Both the position numbers and the translations under genes were made by a program. This document shows positions 9,269 through 18,173 of a stretch of DNA of 64,000 nt, piece after piece. The DNA comes from Bradyrhizobium sp. CCBAU 51765 (lineage in GTDB: Bacteria > Pseudomonadota > Alphaproteobacteria > Rhizobiales > Xanthobacteraceae), in contig NZ_CP030038.1 in NCBI RefSeq assembly GCF_015291725.1, positions 5,259,001-5,323,000 on the forward strand. Direction: 5' to 3'. The notes below the pieces were generated by a model, which was given only the letters and a program-made list of their open reading frames with translations, ran no database searches and was not told the DNA's origin. Numbering within the stretch: the stretch's first letter is position 1; each line of letters begins with the position of its first letter.

Positions 9269-9279
9269 GGAGAAGTGCC

Positions 9280-10578
9280 ATGGAAGCCACCCTGCCTCGG
9301 GACGTCACCCCGCTTCATGGCGAGCCCCGAGCCGAAGCACCGGTCGATGCCGCAGACCCCGTGGACGGTTCAAACGCGCCGCAGACCGTGGCACGCGACA
9401 CCAGCGATCGGGCACCGGACAGCATCAGACCCTCCGCATGGGCAACGCCCGCCACGAGGCCACTGCGCCAAGCGGTCGGCCGCTTCATGCGCGGTGCCGG
9501 CAGGCACCTTGCAACTGTCGGCATCGCACTGGTTGCTATTCTCATAGCGGCTTCAACCTGGCAGCACTACGTTACCGCGCCCTGGACGCGGAACGGCACC
9601 GTCCGCGTCCAGGTCGCCAACGTGGCGCCGCAAGTGGCGGGCAAGATCGTGGAGCTTCGGGTGGCCGACAACCAGTTCGTCCACAAGGGCGATGTCCTCT
9701 ACGTGATCGATCCGTTCGACTTCGAGGTGGCCGTTCGGGTCGGCAAGGCTCTGGTCGACCAGCGGGCGGCGGACCTCGTGGTGAAGCAGGCTGAGTTCGA
9801 CCGCCGGCAGCACCTGTCCGATCTTGCGACGACGCCTGAAGAACAGCAAATCTATGCAGGCAACGCGGCGCAGGCGAAGGCTGCCTACGAGGCGGCGGCG
9901 CACCAGCTCGCACAGGCGGAGCTGAACCTGAAGCGCACGAGCGTGGTCAGTCCCGTCGATGGTTACGTCACCAACCTGCTGTTGCGCGCGGGAGACTATG
10001 CCGTCACCGGCGTCAGCAACGTTTCCGTGATCGATTCCAACAGTTTCTGGATCGACGGCTATTTCGAGGAAACTAAGATGGCGCGGGTTTGCATCGGCGA
10101 TCGCGCCGAAGCCCAACTGATCGGCTATCCCAAGCCGATATTGGGACATGTGAAGACCGTGACGCGCGGCGTCAGCGTGTCGAACGCCGCCGTGGGCACA
10201 CAGGGCCTGCCCAACGTGGACCCGATCTACACCTGGGTGCGGCTCGCGCAGCGCGTACCGGTTCGCCTCGCCATCGACACCGTGCCACCCGATGTGCCGC
10301 TCGTCTCCGGCATGACAGCGACGGTGACGATCCGGCAGCCCTCCGCGAGCGAGGGCCAAACCTGGCTCGACCGGTTCCGCGCGAACTTCGTCGATCCCGT
10401 CTCCGATCTGTTCGGCGCAGGCCGCCCGCCTCGTCCGGACTGCCTGCAGGCGACATCGCAGCAACGCCCCGAGGTGGACGTCCTTCCCTATGCGCGCGAG
10501 CCCGCGGCGGTTCCCCCGGCAGAGAAGATCGCACCCGGCCTGACGCCCGGCATCGACGCCTCGCCACGCCTGCCCTGA
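9280..10578 (+). CDS. HlyD-family periplasmic adaptor (AaeA-like) of the FUSC pump
   Basis: 432 residues. Cytoplasmic N-terminal ~65 residues, one membrane anchor (ATVGIALVAILIAAS), then the split lipoyl-type domain (VAPQVAGKIVELRVADNQFV and VSPVDGYVTNLLLRAGDYAV) flanking a coiled-coil hairpin, and a beta-barrel. It links the FUSC subunit to an outer-membrane channel not encoded here. The last ~70 residues are a proline-rich tail not normal for AaeA. The start was set at ATG 9280 because AGGGAGAAG precedes it; in-frame sequence upstream belongs to the DUF1656 region. Confidence 0.85.
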   Translation: MEATLPRDVTPLHGEPRAEAPVDAADPVDGSNAPQTVARDTSDRAPDSIRPSAWATPATRPLRQAVGRFMRGAGRHLATVGIALVAILIAASTWQHYVTAPWTRNGTVRVQVANVAPQVAGKIVELRVADNQFVHKGDVLYVIDPFDFEVAVRVGKALVDQRAADLVVKQAEFDRRQHLSDLATTPEEQQIYAGNAAQAKAAYEAAAHQLAQAELNLKRTSVVSPVDGYVTNLLLRAGDYAVTGVSNVSVIDSNSFWIDGYFEETKMARVCIGDRAEAQLIGYPKPILGHVKTVTRGVSVSNAAVGTQGLPNVDPIYTWVRLAQRVPVRLAIDTVPPDVPLVSGMTATVTIRQPSASEGQTWLDRFRANFVDPVSDLFGAGRPPRPDCLQATSQQRPEVDVLPYAREPAAVPPAEKIAPGLTPGIDASPRLP

Positions 10579-10799
10579 AGCAGTCCATGACGCCTGAGCT
10601 GGACGAGACGCCACCAAGTGTCTCGCCCCCTCCCGCACGCACCAGCGCAGCAGCCAGCACGCTAGTTCGTGCGGCGACCTGACCTCGACACCGCAAAGGC
10701 CCGGTCTCACGTGCTGCGTAAGGGCCTCTCGTGGATCATGCGAAATGAGAAACGGCGGGGGTTCTTGAAATACTCCGGCTACGGGATCGGCGATGGTGT

Positions 10800-10907
10800 G
10801 CGTGTTAAGTGACTGAGACCCCCAAGTCACGGCTCGAGCCTCCCTCCTCCCTAGGCATCCGAGCATTTTTAGGGGCCGTCCTCCCCAAGGGACGGCCCCC
10901 TTTTTTT
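10800..10907 (+). ncRNA. Probable small RNA with anti-Shine-Dalgarno loop (CCTCCTCCC)
   Basis: An intergenic stretch of ~380 bases ends in three consecutive hairpins. Hairpin I: GTGACT (10809-10814) pairs with AGTCAC (10825-10830). Hairpin II: GCTCG (10832-10836) with CGAGC (10860-10864) and GCCT (10838-10841) with AGGC (10853-10856), leaving an 11-base loop that displays CCTCCTCCC (10843-10851). Hairpin III is a textbook terminator (10872-10907). CCUCCUCCC loops before a terminator are the hallmark of the alphaproteobacterial 'cuckoo'/alpha-r14 small RNAs, which carry anti-SD sequences and are often stress-induced. The 5' end is a guess: CTTGAA at 10764-10769 could be a -35, but no clear -10 is seen. 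It could instead be a 3' UTR product of the efflux operon. Confidence 0.6.
10872..10907 (+). terminator. Rho-independent terminator (10-bp perfect stem, T7)
   Basis: GGGGCCGTCC (10872-10881) pairs perfectly with GGACGGCCCC (10890-10899) around an 8-base loop, followed by C and seven T (10901-10907). On the opposite strand the stem is followed by A's, so it works only for + strand transcripts: the candidate small RNA and possibly the efflux operon ending at 10578. Confidence 0.92.
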
Positions 10908-10956
10908 CGACAGCACAATGCGCGATCGAGGGCATCGCGTTCGGGATTTGCCCGCG

Positions 10957-11892
10957 CTAGAGGTCGACGTGACGCGTGAGCCAGGTGCGGACGCCCTGAA
11001 GGCTCCTGAAATCATCCAGCGCGTGCGCCGGAACTCCGGGTGCGGCTTCCGCGGCCATGCCGCTCAGCGCGTGTCCCGGCCCGAGCTCGAGAAACCCTGT
11101 CGCGCCCGCTTCGACACAGGCTTGCAGGCAATCGGCCCATCGCACGGTTTGCGAGATCTGCGCGGCGAGTTTGTCGAGACCCGTCTCGGTGGAGACGACC
11201 GGAGCGGCATCGATTCCGCTCAGAATGCGCGCACCGGTCCGCGGCGGGAATATCACCGATGCCTCGCGCAAGGTCTGACGAAAGACGGCAGACGCCGCGG
11301 CGAGGCGTTCGGTGTGGGAGGCGACCTCGACCGGCAACGCAACGATCCTTGCGTGCATTGCCCGCGCGTCTCGGGCAAACTCGCTTAGCGCCTCACGACC
11401 GCCGCCGATGACAAAGGCATCACCCGGATTGACGATGGCGACCGCCGTGCCGTGACGCTCGCAAAGGCGATCGACCTCGTCCCGGGAAGGACCGCGGACG
11501 AAGATCAGTCCGTCACCGGCGCGCGTGGCCGCATCCATCGCCTCCGCGCGGCGCGCCACCAGATCGAGCGTTGCGGTCGAGTCAAACAGGCCACCGACAC
11601 CCCAGGCCGCGACCTCGCCGACACTGTAGCCGGCAATGATGGCGCCAGGTGGAATGGCATCTCCGAGCGCGGCCGCGGCGGCGAGGGCCTGCAAGGTGCA
11701 CAGAACCTGGCCAGCACGATTGCGATGCAGGGCATCGTCGGATTCGGCGCGCACGAAATCGCGCGGATCTCTGCCGCCCAGCAATGTCGCCGCATGCGCG
11801 AACAGGGGCGCGGCCTCCGGCGCATCGCCCGTGAGGGCGAACATGTCGCGATGCTGCCCGCCCTGCCCCGAACAAAGGATTGCCAATGTCAT
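10957..11892 (-). CDS. mdcH: Malonyl-CoA:ACP acyltransferase of malonate decarboxylase (MdcH)
   Basis: 311 residues. FabD-like fold: N-terminal LCSGQGGQ, nucleophile elbow GYSVGEVAAWG with the active serine, a His in VASHTERL, and LELGPGHALSGM near the end. MdcH loads malonate onto the ACP-like delta subunit (from malonyl-CoA) to start the decarboxylation cycle. It is the last gene of the mdc operon, 9 bases after mdcF. FabD and MdcH are hard to separate by motif, but the operon context decides it. No - strand terminator is visible between its stop and the + strand RNA that converges on it. Confidence 0.88.
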   Translation of the reverse strand: MTLAILCSGQGGQHRDMFALTGDAPEAAPLFAHAATLLGGRDPRDFVRAESDDALHRNRAGQVLCTLQALAAAAALGDAIPPGAIIAGYSVGEVAAWGVGGLFDSTATLDLVARRAEAMDAATRAGDGLIFVRGPSRDEVDRLCERHGTAVAIVNPGDAFVIGGGREALSEFARDARAMHARIVALPVEVASHTERLAAASAVFRQTLREASVIFPPRTGARILSGIDAAPVVSTETGLDKLAAQISQTVRWADCLQACVEAGATGFLELGPGHALSGMAAEAAPGVPAHALDDFRSLQGVRTWLTRHVDL

Positions 11893-11901
11893 GGTCGCGC
11901 C

Positions 11902-12858
11902 CTAATGCGGAAACAGCAGCGCAATCACAATCGCCAGCGTCGGGACGCTGAATGCGGTGCTGGCGATAACCATGGACCCCACCCTCGCGGAATCCAGCCG
12001 GTAGTTGACCGCGAACAAAATCCCGAAGAAACCCGAGGGAACGGCGGCGAGCAGAATGGCCGTCTTCGCTGCATCCTGCGCGATCGGAAGGACGAGAATG
12101 ACCGCGACAGCCAACAACGGGCGGACGATGTCCGAGGCCACCGTTGCAGCGCTGATCTTCCAATCCAGCCGGAACGATTGCGCCGACAGAATGGCTCCGG
12201 TGAGGAACAGGGCGACGCCGGCAGCCGAGCTTCCGATCAGGGCGAGGCTCGCATGAGCCAGCGCGCCGAGGCTCACATCCGACAACGAGAACACGATGCC
12301 GAGCGCGGGCGCCAGCACCACCGGTTTGGTGATCGCACGGCGGACCGCCATCAAGATCTGCCGCGCCGCCATCTCTTCGCCACGAGCCTTGGCGGCCCCC
12401 ATTTCCGTTACGATCAGGGTCAATGGGCTGATGAGGATCGAGCCCGCCGCCAATGCGACGGCAACCGGAACAGCGCCGGTTGGACCCACGATTGAGGTCA
12501 TGATCGGAAGACCCACCCCGGCGAGATTCGGGAAGCCGATCGTCAACGCCTGCAGGGACGCCTCGGACTGGGAAAGCTTGGAGAACCGGCGTGCGGCAAA
12601 ATACCAGGCAAGATAGAGCAGCAGCATCGTGACGCCGAGCACCAGGAAGAGCGGGACCTGGTCGATCATCTCACGGCGCGACGCTGAGGCAGTCGCGGCG
12701 AACAGTGAAGCGGGCAATGCAAAATCCATCACGAGCGCGTTGAGAGCGTCGACATGGAGATTGTCGACGACATGAAGTTTGCCGGCGGCGTATCCCAACA
12801 AGAGAACGAAGAAGATCGGCACGAGCGCCATCAGGATTGCATTTGACATCATCGGCAT
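11902..12858 (-). CDS. mdcF: Auxin-efflux-carrier-family malonate transporter (MdcF)
   Basis: 318 residues, about ten membrane helices in two halves with a central loop, the AEC family layout (first half FFVLLLGYAAGKLHVVD and FALPASLFAATAS; second half ALFLTGAILSAQ and VPSGFFGILFAVNYRL). AEC members in mdc operons are thought to move malonate across the inner membrane. ATG 12858 lies 10 bases inside the end of mdcB, so the two are coupled. Direction of transport cannot be read from sequence, but uptake fits the operon. Confidence 0.85.
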   Translation of the reverse strand: MPMMSNAILMALVPIFFVLLLGYAAGKLHVVDNLHVDALNALVMDFALPASLFAATASASRREMIDQVPLFLVLGVTMLLLYLAWYFAARRFSKLSQSEASLQALTIGFPNLAGVGLPIMTSIVGPTGAVPVAVALAAGSILISPLTLIVTEMGAAKARGEEMAARQILMAVRRAITKPVVLAPALGIVFSLSDVSLGALAHASLALIGSSAAGVALFLTGAILSAQSFRLDWKISAATVASDIVRPLLAVAVILVLPIAQDAAKTAILLAAVPSGFFGILFAVNYRLDSARVGSMVIASTAFSVPTLAIVIALLFPH

Positions 12859-13730
12859 GGGCTCTCATGGGCATCGACAAAGAGCGTCATCGCAAGCAGA
12901 TCGGCCGATCCACCCGGGCTGAGACGACGGGCGACGAAGCTGTCATGGATCGATTGCGCCCGCGTACGCCAACCGGGCACGCTGACGCCGCCGGCATCGA
13001 TGAAGCAGCGCGCCGCATCATGCGCAAAGCGAAGGCCGTCGAACCCACCGCGATGCAGGAGGTTGGTGTCCTCGACCGAGGCGATCAGGGCAAAGCATGC
13101 CTCGACCCGGGCGGCTTCGGCATTTTCCGGCACGGCATGCGCCACCCTGCGCAGCGCCGGCAATCCGATCCGGTAGACGCTGGGAAATCCGGTCGCGGCC
13201 TCGGTACGCGCACCGCCGGCGCGAAAACGGCGTCGGGCCGCACTGCCGTGGCTATGCAACAGCACCGGACCGTCGAGAATGCCGCCGCCCCACAGGCGCC
13301 TCACGACCTCGCCAAGCGAAAGCTCGGGATCGACCAACCCGCCGGCCCTCGCACCGGCCGCCGCGCACAACAGGCCGAGCCCGAAGATCGCGCCGCGATG
13401 CGTGTTGACGCCAGAGGTCGCTGCAAACATCGCGTGCTCGGCCTCGAGGCCGATGATTCGCAGCCGCCCCATGCCGCAGCCGCGCGCGCCTGAATCGGCC
13501 AGGTGCTGAAGATGGGGCTCGATCGCCGCGGCGCTGCGACGGAACGTGCCGGCATCCATATCATCGTGACTGCCATTGTCGATATGACTCACGAGCCCGG
13601 GCTTCGGCCAGGTTTCCAGCTCCCCGACGAGGCAGCGGGTGGCGATGGCGCCGATGCCGGAAACGTCGGGCGAGATGCGCGGCCGACGCTGAACCGACCT
13701 TTCCAGACCTCGCATGGCCGCGGTGATCAT
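12849..13730 (-). CDS. mdcB: Triphosphoribosyl-dephospho-CoA synthase (MdcB/CitG family)
   Basis: 293 residues. It makes 2'-(5''-triphosphoribosyl)-3'-dephospho-CoA, the precursor of the prosthetic group carried by the ACP-like subunit. Family motifs: KPGLVSHIDNGSHDDMDAGT (near residue 43), the LEAEHAMFAATSGVNTHRGA stretch and GLLCAAAGA. ATG 13730 overlaps the mdcG stop as ATGA, so the two cofactor genes are translated together. Length is normal for the family. Confidence 0.9.
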   Translation of the reverse strand: MITAAMRGLERSVQRRPRISPDVSGIGAIATRCLVGELETWPKPGLVSHIDNGSHDDMDAGTFRRSAAAIEPHLQHLADSGARGCGMGRLRIIGLEAEHAMFAATSGVNTHRGAIFGLGLLCAAAGARAGGLVDPELSLGEVVRRLWGGGILDGPVLLHSHGSAARRRFRAGGARTEAATGFPSVYRIGLPALRRVAHAVPENAEAARVEACFALIASVEDTNLLHRGGFDGLRFAHDAARCFIDAGGVSVPGWRTRAQSIHDSFVARRLSPGGSADLLAMTLFVDAHESPCR

Positions 13731-14407
13731 GATCCCCTCGCTCCGGAAATGAATCGATTCCTGCCGAGCAGGATCACGCTCTCGATGCTCTTCACCAGAA
13801 GCTCGCTCCCGCCGCCGTGGAGCTCGCGCCAGTTCACGGCAGCACCATCCGCGCGCATCAGCTCGCCATCGATCCGCATCGGCGCTTCGTTCTCGATCGC
13901 AGCCACATCGGCAACGAAACGATCGATGTCGGTCTCACCGCGAAACTCGAACAGCACATCGAGGTCCGATCGGTCCGTCACGTAGTCGAGCCCGGTCAGC
14001 GATTGCCAGGCCAGGCTGCCGAAGACGCGCGCGTCCACCGAGTGACGAAGCTCCAACCGGTCGAGCCGGTCGAGCGTCGGCCACCAGTTGCGCGGCGCGT
14101 AAGCGCGCGCCTGCCGCAGCGACGGCGGCCTCGCCACCGAGACGACGTGGTTGATATCAACCAGGAGGGAGATCCGCCTCTTGCCGGCCGAGGGCGGCAA
14201 TGGCAGGCCCAGGGCAAGACCGGCTTCCTCGCATGGCAGAGCGCGCCGCCTGATCGCCGGCCAGCCCATTTTGGACCACCGTGCAACCAACGCATCGGAA
14301 GCGAGATCGCCTCGCTCTTCCAGCATCGCGCGCCATCCCGCCGGGCTGACGAAGACGAGGTCATGACGACCTGGTGAACGCTCACCGTGCTTGCAGGGCC
14401 AGGTCAC
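13727..14407 (-). CDS. mdcG: Phosphoribosyl-dephospho-CoA transferase (MdcG, holo-ACP synthase)
   Basis: 226 residues. It transfers the prosthetic group made by MdcB onto the delta subunit MdcC. RHDLVFVSPAGW near the N terminus and the nucleotidyltransferase-like SDLDVLFEFRGETDIDRFV near residues 165-185 match the family. GTG 14407 was chosen because GGAG lies 7 bases upstream and it keeps the conserved HDL start region; it overlaps mdcE by 26 bases. A TTG at 14422 is the next upstream option. It ends in an ATGA overlap with mdcB. Confidence 0.85.
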   Translation of the reverse strand: MTWPCKHGERSPGRHDLVFVSPAGWRAMLEERGDLASDALVARWSKMGWPAIRRRALPCEEAGLALGLPLPPSAGKRRISLLVDINHVVSVARPPSLRQARAYAPRNWWPTLDRLDRLELRHSVDARVFGSLAWQSLTGLDYVTDRSDLDVLFEFRGETDIDRFVADVAAIENEAPMRIDGELMRADGAAVNWRELHGGGSELLVKSIESVILLGRNRFISGARGS

Positions 14408-15104
14408 GAACCCGCTCCGCAATATCAGCAGCCTTCAGCCGGCCACCACGCGCCTTACCAAGGGTATCCCGCTGGTCTCGCGCGGCCGGCATGTCGGCCA
14501 GCAGCACCTCCAATTGATCGGCGAGCGAGGCGTCATTGCTCCATGTCATGTGAACCGCGCCCATCTGCACGAGATTGGACAGCCCCGGCGCGAACACCGG
14601 CGTCGACTTCGCCTTCTTTTCGAGCGCTTCCATCGACAGCTTGGTGACCTTCGCCATCGACGGCAGATCCATCACTGCAGGGTGTGCACCGGGCAATCCG
14701 ATCAGCACGCGGGTTGCAAGTCCCGTCGCGAGCAGAGCGCCCGCCGCCGAGTGACCGTAGAGCAGGCCGATGGTCGGGCGGCCGTTCATGTCCGCGTGGA
14801 TCAACACTTTCGCCAGATGCGCGAGGAATTCGTTCAGCCCGAGCAACTCGTCGCGCTTGCTCATGCGCTGGCTGTCGCTATCGACGAGCACCAGGATCGG
14901 GCCGGAGTCCCGGCCGATCGACGCCAGGACATGGCCGGACAATCTGATCGCCTCGTCGACGCCCAGTGCGGTTCGATCCGCGACACCGAGGACGAGCATT
15001 TTGTCGCCACGTCGCAGCGTCGCCGAGCCGAGAAGGACGCCTTTGTCGTTCCTGATCTCATGGCCCTTTGGGAAGAGCGAGGCGAGAATGTCATCGAGCG
15101 TCAC
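14382..15104 (-). CDS. mdcE: Malonate decarboxylase gamma subunit (MdcE)
   Basis: 240 residues. The carboxyltransferase-fold partner of MdcD; together they decarboxylate malonyl-S-ACP to acetyl-S-ACP and CO2. Recognised by VTLDDILASLFPKGHEI at the start, ILVLVDSDSQRMSKRDELLG in the middle and LLYGHSAAGALLATGLATRV in the core. GTG 15104 was chosen: GGGAGGACC precedes it, and it overlaps mdcD by 14 bases. An in-frame ATG at 15212 would add a basic, non-homologous leader within mdcD. Confidence 0.9.
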   Translation of the reverse strand: MTLDDILASLFPKGHEIRNDKGVLLGSATLRRGDKMLVLGVADRTALGVDEAIRLSGHVLASIGRDSGPILVLVDSDSQRMSKRDELLGLNEFLAHLAKVLIHADMNGRPTIGLLYGHSAAGALLATGLATRVLIGLPGAHPAVMDLPSMAKVTKLSMEALEKKAKSTPVFAPGLSNLVQMGAVHMTWSNDASLADQLEVLLADMPAARDQRDTLGKARGGRLKAADIAERVRDLALQAR

Positions 15105-16029
15105 GGCTGGTCCTCCCGATCCTGTTGGCGAGCGTAATGAATTGATCGGCCGGCAACTCCGGAACCGTTTCGGCATGCGCGATGCCCTGCGCCGTCCAGA
15201 TGTCGACGGCATCCAGGCAGGCGCCGTAGCGACTTAGCCGGTCGGCAAGCCGCTCCTGCTCCGCCTTCAAGCTGTCGAGGGCGAAAGGTCCAATCAGGCC
15301 CAGCAGTTCCAGCGCGGCCTCGCGGAAATCCTGCACGTTGTCATCGGCAAAGACGTCGGCGGCGCCGAGCAGCCGGCGATGCTTGCCGCCCATGGTGCGC
15401 CAGACCAGCGCGCGGTCGCGGGAGTCGAACTCCTCGACGCCGCGATTGGTCTCGATGACCTCGGGGCCGGACACCGCAATGCGCCCAGGTTCAGACACGG
15501 CGAGCGCCGAGCAGCAGCCTGCGATCAACCCACCGCCGCCGTAGCATCCGGACCGGCCGCCGATCAGGCCGACCACCTTCACACCGGCGCTGCGCGCCTC
15601 CATCACCGCCCGCATGATCTCGGCGATGGCAAGCTCGCCCGCATTGGCTTCCTGCAGCCGGACGCCGCCGGTGTCGAACAGGATCAGGACGGGCATCGAT
15701 GCGATCTGGCGCGCCGCGCGGAGCAACCCGATCAGCTTGGCGCCATGCACCTCGCCGAAGGCGCCGCCCATGAAACGGCCCTCCTGTGCGGCGACGAACA
15801 CCGGCGCGTCATCGAGGCGGCCATGGCCGACGACGAGGCCGTCGTCGAACTGCTCGGGCAGATCAAAAATCTTCAGATGCGGACTGACCTCGCGCTGCTC
15901 CGGACCGATGAACTCGACGAAGCTGCCGGCGTCGAGCAGCAACTCCAGCCGCGTGCGGGCCGACGCTTCGTAGAAGCTGGTGCTGCGGGCGCGCTCGGCC
16001 GGTGTGACGTCCTTGAGTGGCGTGGTCAT
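15091..16029 (-). CDS. mdcD: Malonate decarboxylase beta subunit (MdcD)
   Basis: 312 residues. Crotonase/carboxyltransferase fold subunit that, with MdcE, carries out decarboxylation of the ACP-bound malonyl thioester. Markers are FYEASARTRLELLLDAGSF near the start, FVAAQEGRFMGGAFGEVHGAK near residue 80 and VLILFDTGGVRLQEANAGE (an oxyanion region) near 115-130. Its ATG overlaps the mdcC stop (ATGA), which should keep subunit amounts balanced. No biotin carrier or membrane subunit genes are present, so this is the soluble, biotin-independent enzyme. Confidence 0.92.
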   Translation of the reverse strand: MTTPLKDVTPAERARSTSFYEASARTRLELLLDAGSFVEFIGPEQREVSPHLKIFDLPEQFDDGLVVGHGRLDDAPVFVAAQEGRFMGGAFGEVHGAKLIGLLRAARQIASMPVLILFDTGGVRLQEANAGELAIAEIMRAVMEARSAGVKVVGLIGGRSGCYGGGGLIAGCCSALAVSEPGRIAVSGPEVIETNRGVEEFDSRDRALVWRTMGGKHRRLLGAADVFADDNVQDFREAALELLGLIGPFALDSLKAEQERLADRLSRYGACLDAVDIWTAQGIAHAETVPELPADQFITLANRIGRTSRDAR

Positions 16030-16343
16030 TGGCCGTTCTCCGTGATCAATCGCACTGCCTGCGCCAACCGAAGCGAGACCGTATCGGGGCGCGCGCCGCC
16101 GTCATTGATCGAGAATCTCAGCCCGCCGGGCGAGTAGCGCTCGACGAAATCGCCGATTACGGCGGTCCAGACCTCGCCGAAGCCAACCGCCGCGGTCCTG
16201 ATCTCGATGGTGCATTCCGCATCCGGGAGGACGCGCTCCACCAGCACCTCCAGATTGCCCGAGGCGACAACGCCGACGATCGCGCTCTGCCTGGCGCCAC
16301 CGGCTCGGGTGCGAACGCTGTGCTCAAACCTAAGATCTTCCAT
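16026..16343 (-). CDS. mdcC: Malonate decarboxylase delta subunit, ACP-like (MdcC)
   Basis: 105 residues. It carries the triphosphoribosyl-dephospho-CoA arm on a serine; in this protein the matching residue is Ser28 in VGVVASGNLEVL, equivalent to the modified serine of the Klebsiella protein. The rest is a small alpha/beta domain ending in VSLRLAQAVRLITENG. It is 9 bases after mdcA and overlaps mdcD by 4. Confidence 0.9.
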   Translation of the reverse strand: MEDLRFEHSVRTRAGGARQSAIVGVVASGNLEVLVERVLPDAECTIEIRTAAVGFGEVWTAVIGDFVERYSPGGLRFSINDGGARPDTVSLRLAQAVRLITENGQ

Positions 16344-16352
16344 GGCCCGTCC

Positions 16353-17999
16353 TCACCAGTTCCTGAACTTCGATGGCGGCGCGTAGAGTCCGCCGGACCA
16401 GCGCACGAGATCCTTGATCGAGCGCGCCGCGAGCAGGCTGCGATCCGCATCGAGCGGATTGATGCCGAGGTCCTCGGGCCGGCGGATCACCCCGCGTTTG
16501 CGCAAGTGCGCGACCATGCCGTGATCCCGCCGACGGCCGACATCGGTGTAGCCGGCGACGCCGCGGATGGCCTGCTCACGCTCCTGCGCGGTACGGCAAA
16601 GCAGCAGATTGGCGACGCCCTCCTCGGTGACGATGTGCGTGACGTCGTCGCCATAGATCATGACCGGCGCGAGCTCGAGCTCCAGCTTCTCCGCGAGCTC
16701 GATGGCATCGAGCTTCTCGACGAACAGCGGCACGTTCTTGTCGCCGAACGTCTCGCCGATCTGCACCACCAGCTTGCGGCCGCGGCGCATCAGGGGAGAG
16801 CCGTCGGGGTCGGACTCCGCCCCGGCCTTCAGCCACGGCTCGCTCGGATGACGCCGGCCGCGCGCATCTGCTCCCATGTTCGGCGCGCCGCCGAACCCGG
16901 CGATGCGGGAGGTGGTGATGGTCGACGAATTTCCCTGCAGATCGATCTGCAACGTCGAACCGATGAACATGTCGCAGGCATAGAGCCCGGCGGTCTGGCA
17001 AAAGGCGCGGTTCGAGCGCAGCGAGCCGTCGGGGCCGGTGAAGTAGACGTCGGATCTGGCGCGGATGTAGTCGTCCATGCCGACTTCCGAACCGAACGAG
17101 TGGATTTGCCGGACCCAGCCGGATTCGATCGCGGGAATGAGTGCGGGATGCGGGTTCAGAGCAAAATGGGTTGCGATCTTGCCCTTGAGGCCGAGCCGCT
17201 CGCCGAAGGTCGGCAGCAGGAGCTCGATCGCGGCCGTGCTGAAGCCGATGCCGTGATTGAGCCGCTGCACGCCATAGGGAGCATAGATGCCCTTGATCGC
17301 GAGCATCGCGGTCAGGATCTGTCCCTCGGTGATCGCGGCCGGATCGCGCGTGAACAGCGGCTCGACGAAGAACGGCTTGTCGGACTTGACGACGAAGTGG
17401 ACGCGATCCGCCGGGATGTCGACCCGCGGAACCTGCTCGACGATCTCGTTGACCTGGGCGATCACGATGCCGTCCTTGAAGGCCGTTGCCTCCACCACGG
17501 TCGGCGTGTCCTCGGTGTTCGGACCGGTGTAGAGATTTCCGTCATGGTCGGCGCTGACGGCAGCGATCAGCGCGACGTGCGGCGTCAAGTCGATGAAGTA
17601 GCGTGCGAACAGTTCGAGATAGGTGTGGACCGCGCCCAGCTCGATCTTGCCGCCGAACAGCATGCGCGCGATGCGGGCCGATTGCGGCCCGGAATAGGCA
17701 TAGTCCAGCCGCTTCGCGACGCCGCGGTCGAACAGATCCAGATGTTCCGGAAGCACGACGCCCGACTGCACCATGTGCAGGTCGTTGACCCTGGAGAGAT
17801 CGACCGCGAGCAGCGCGCGACTGAGTAGATCGGCCTGCTTCTGGTTGTCGCCTTCCAGGCAGATCCGATCGCCCGGCCGGATCACAGCCTCGAGCAGGCG
17901 CGTGGCATTGCCCGCTTCGACGACTTTGCCGCGGGCAAGTGCGGCACCTCCAGCGATGCGGGCATCACGCGCGGCGCGGTTGTTCTGCCAGCTCGTCAT
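16353..17999 (-). CDS. mdcA: Malonate decarboxylase alpha subunit (MdcA)
   Basis: 548 residues, the usual length. Acetyl-S-ACP:malonate ACP-transferase: swaps acetate for malonate on the ACP arm. Seen: RPGDRICLEGDNQKQADLLS near residue 41, MVQSGVVLPEHLDLFDRG near 77, HGIGFSTAAIELLLPTFGER near 250 and the Gly-rich SRIAGFGGAPNMG near 370. First gene of the mdcACDEGBFH operon; ATG 17999 has GGAG 9 bases upstream. The promoter should lie in 18000-18173; no LysR-type mdcR regulator is adjacent, so control is unknown. Confidence 0.93.
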   Translation of the reverse strand: MTSWQNNRAARDARIAGGAALARGKVVEAGNATRLLEAVIRPGDRICLEGDNQKQADLLSRALLAVDLSRVNDLHMVQSGVVLPEHLDLFDRGVAKRLDYAYSGPQSARIARMLFGGKIELGAVHTYLELFARYFIDLTPHVALIAAVSADHDGNLYTGPNTEDTPTVVEATAFKDGIVIAQVNEIVEQVPRVDIPADRVHFVVKSDKPFFVEPLFTRDPAAITEGQILTAMLAIKGIYAPYGVQRLNHGIGFSTAAIELLLPTFGERLGLKGKIATHFALNPHPALIPAIESGWVRQIHSFGSEVGMDDYIRARSDVYFTGPDGSLRSNRAFCQTAGLYACDMFIGSTLQIDLQGNSSTITTSRIAGFGGAPNMGADARGRRHPSEPWLKAGAESDPDGSPLMRRGRKLVVQIGETFGDKNVPLFVEKLDAIELAEKLELELAPVMIYGDDVTHIVTEEGVANLLLCRTAQEREQAIRGVAGYTDVGRRRDHGMVAHLRKRGVIRRPEDLGINPLDADRSLLAARSIKDLVRWSGGLYAPPSKFRNW

Positions 18000-18101
18000 G
18001 GCCTTTGCTCCTTGACGCGCGTCAGGCCACGAAGCGGTCCTCGACTTGCGCTGGTCTTCTCGATCATACTCATGGAATTCTCCGGGGGGTGGGCAGTCAG
18101 A

Positions 18102-18129
18102 CCGGCGGGAGTGCTGCCTCTCCCGCCGG
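18102..18129. terminator. Perfect 10-bp hairpin between hydrolase and mdcA
   Basis: CCGGCGGGAG (18102-18111) pairs exactly with CTCCCGCCGG (18120-18129), loop 8 bases. It lies 45 bases beyond the hydrolase stop and 103 bases before mdcA, both on the - strand. There is no T run after it, so it may be a Rho-assisted end for the hydrolase or a structure in the mdc leader rather than a classic terminator. Confidence 0.5.
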
Positions 18130-18173
18130 CCCTCCGTTCACCGGCCGTGCGTCAGGACCGGCAAAATGCGGCG

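Noticed and set aside
16017..17828. A 603-codon + strand frame opposite mdcA
   Set aside because: Antisense shadow of a well-identified gene; no motifs.
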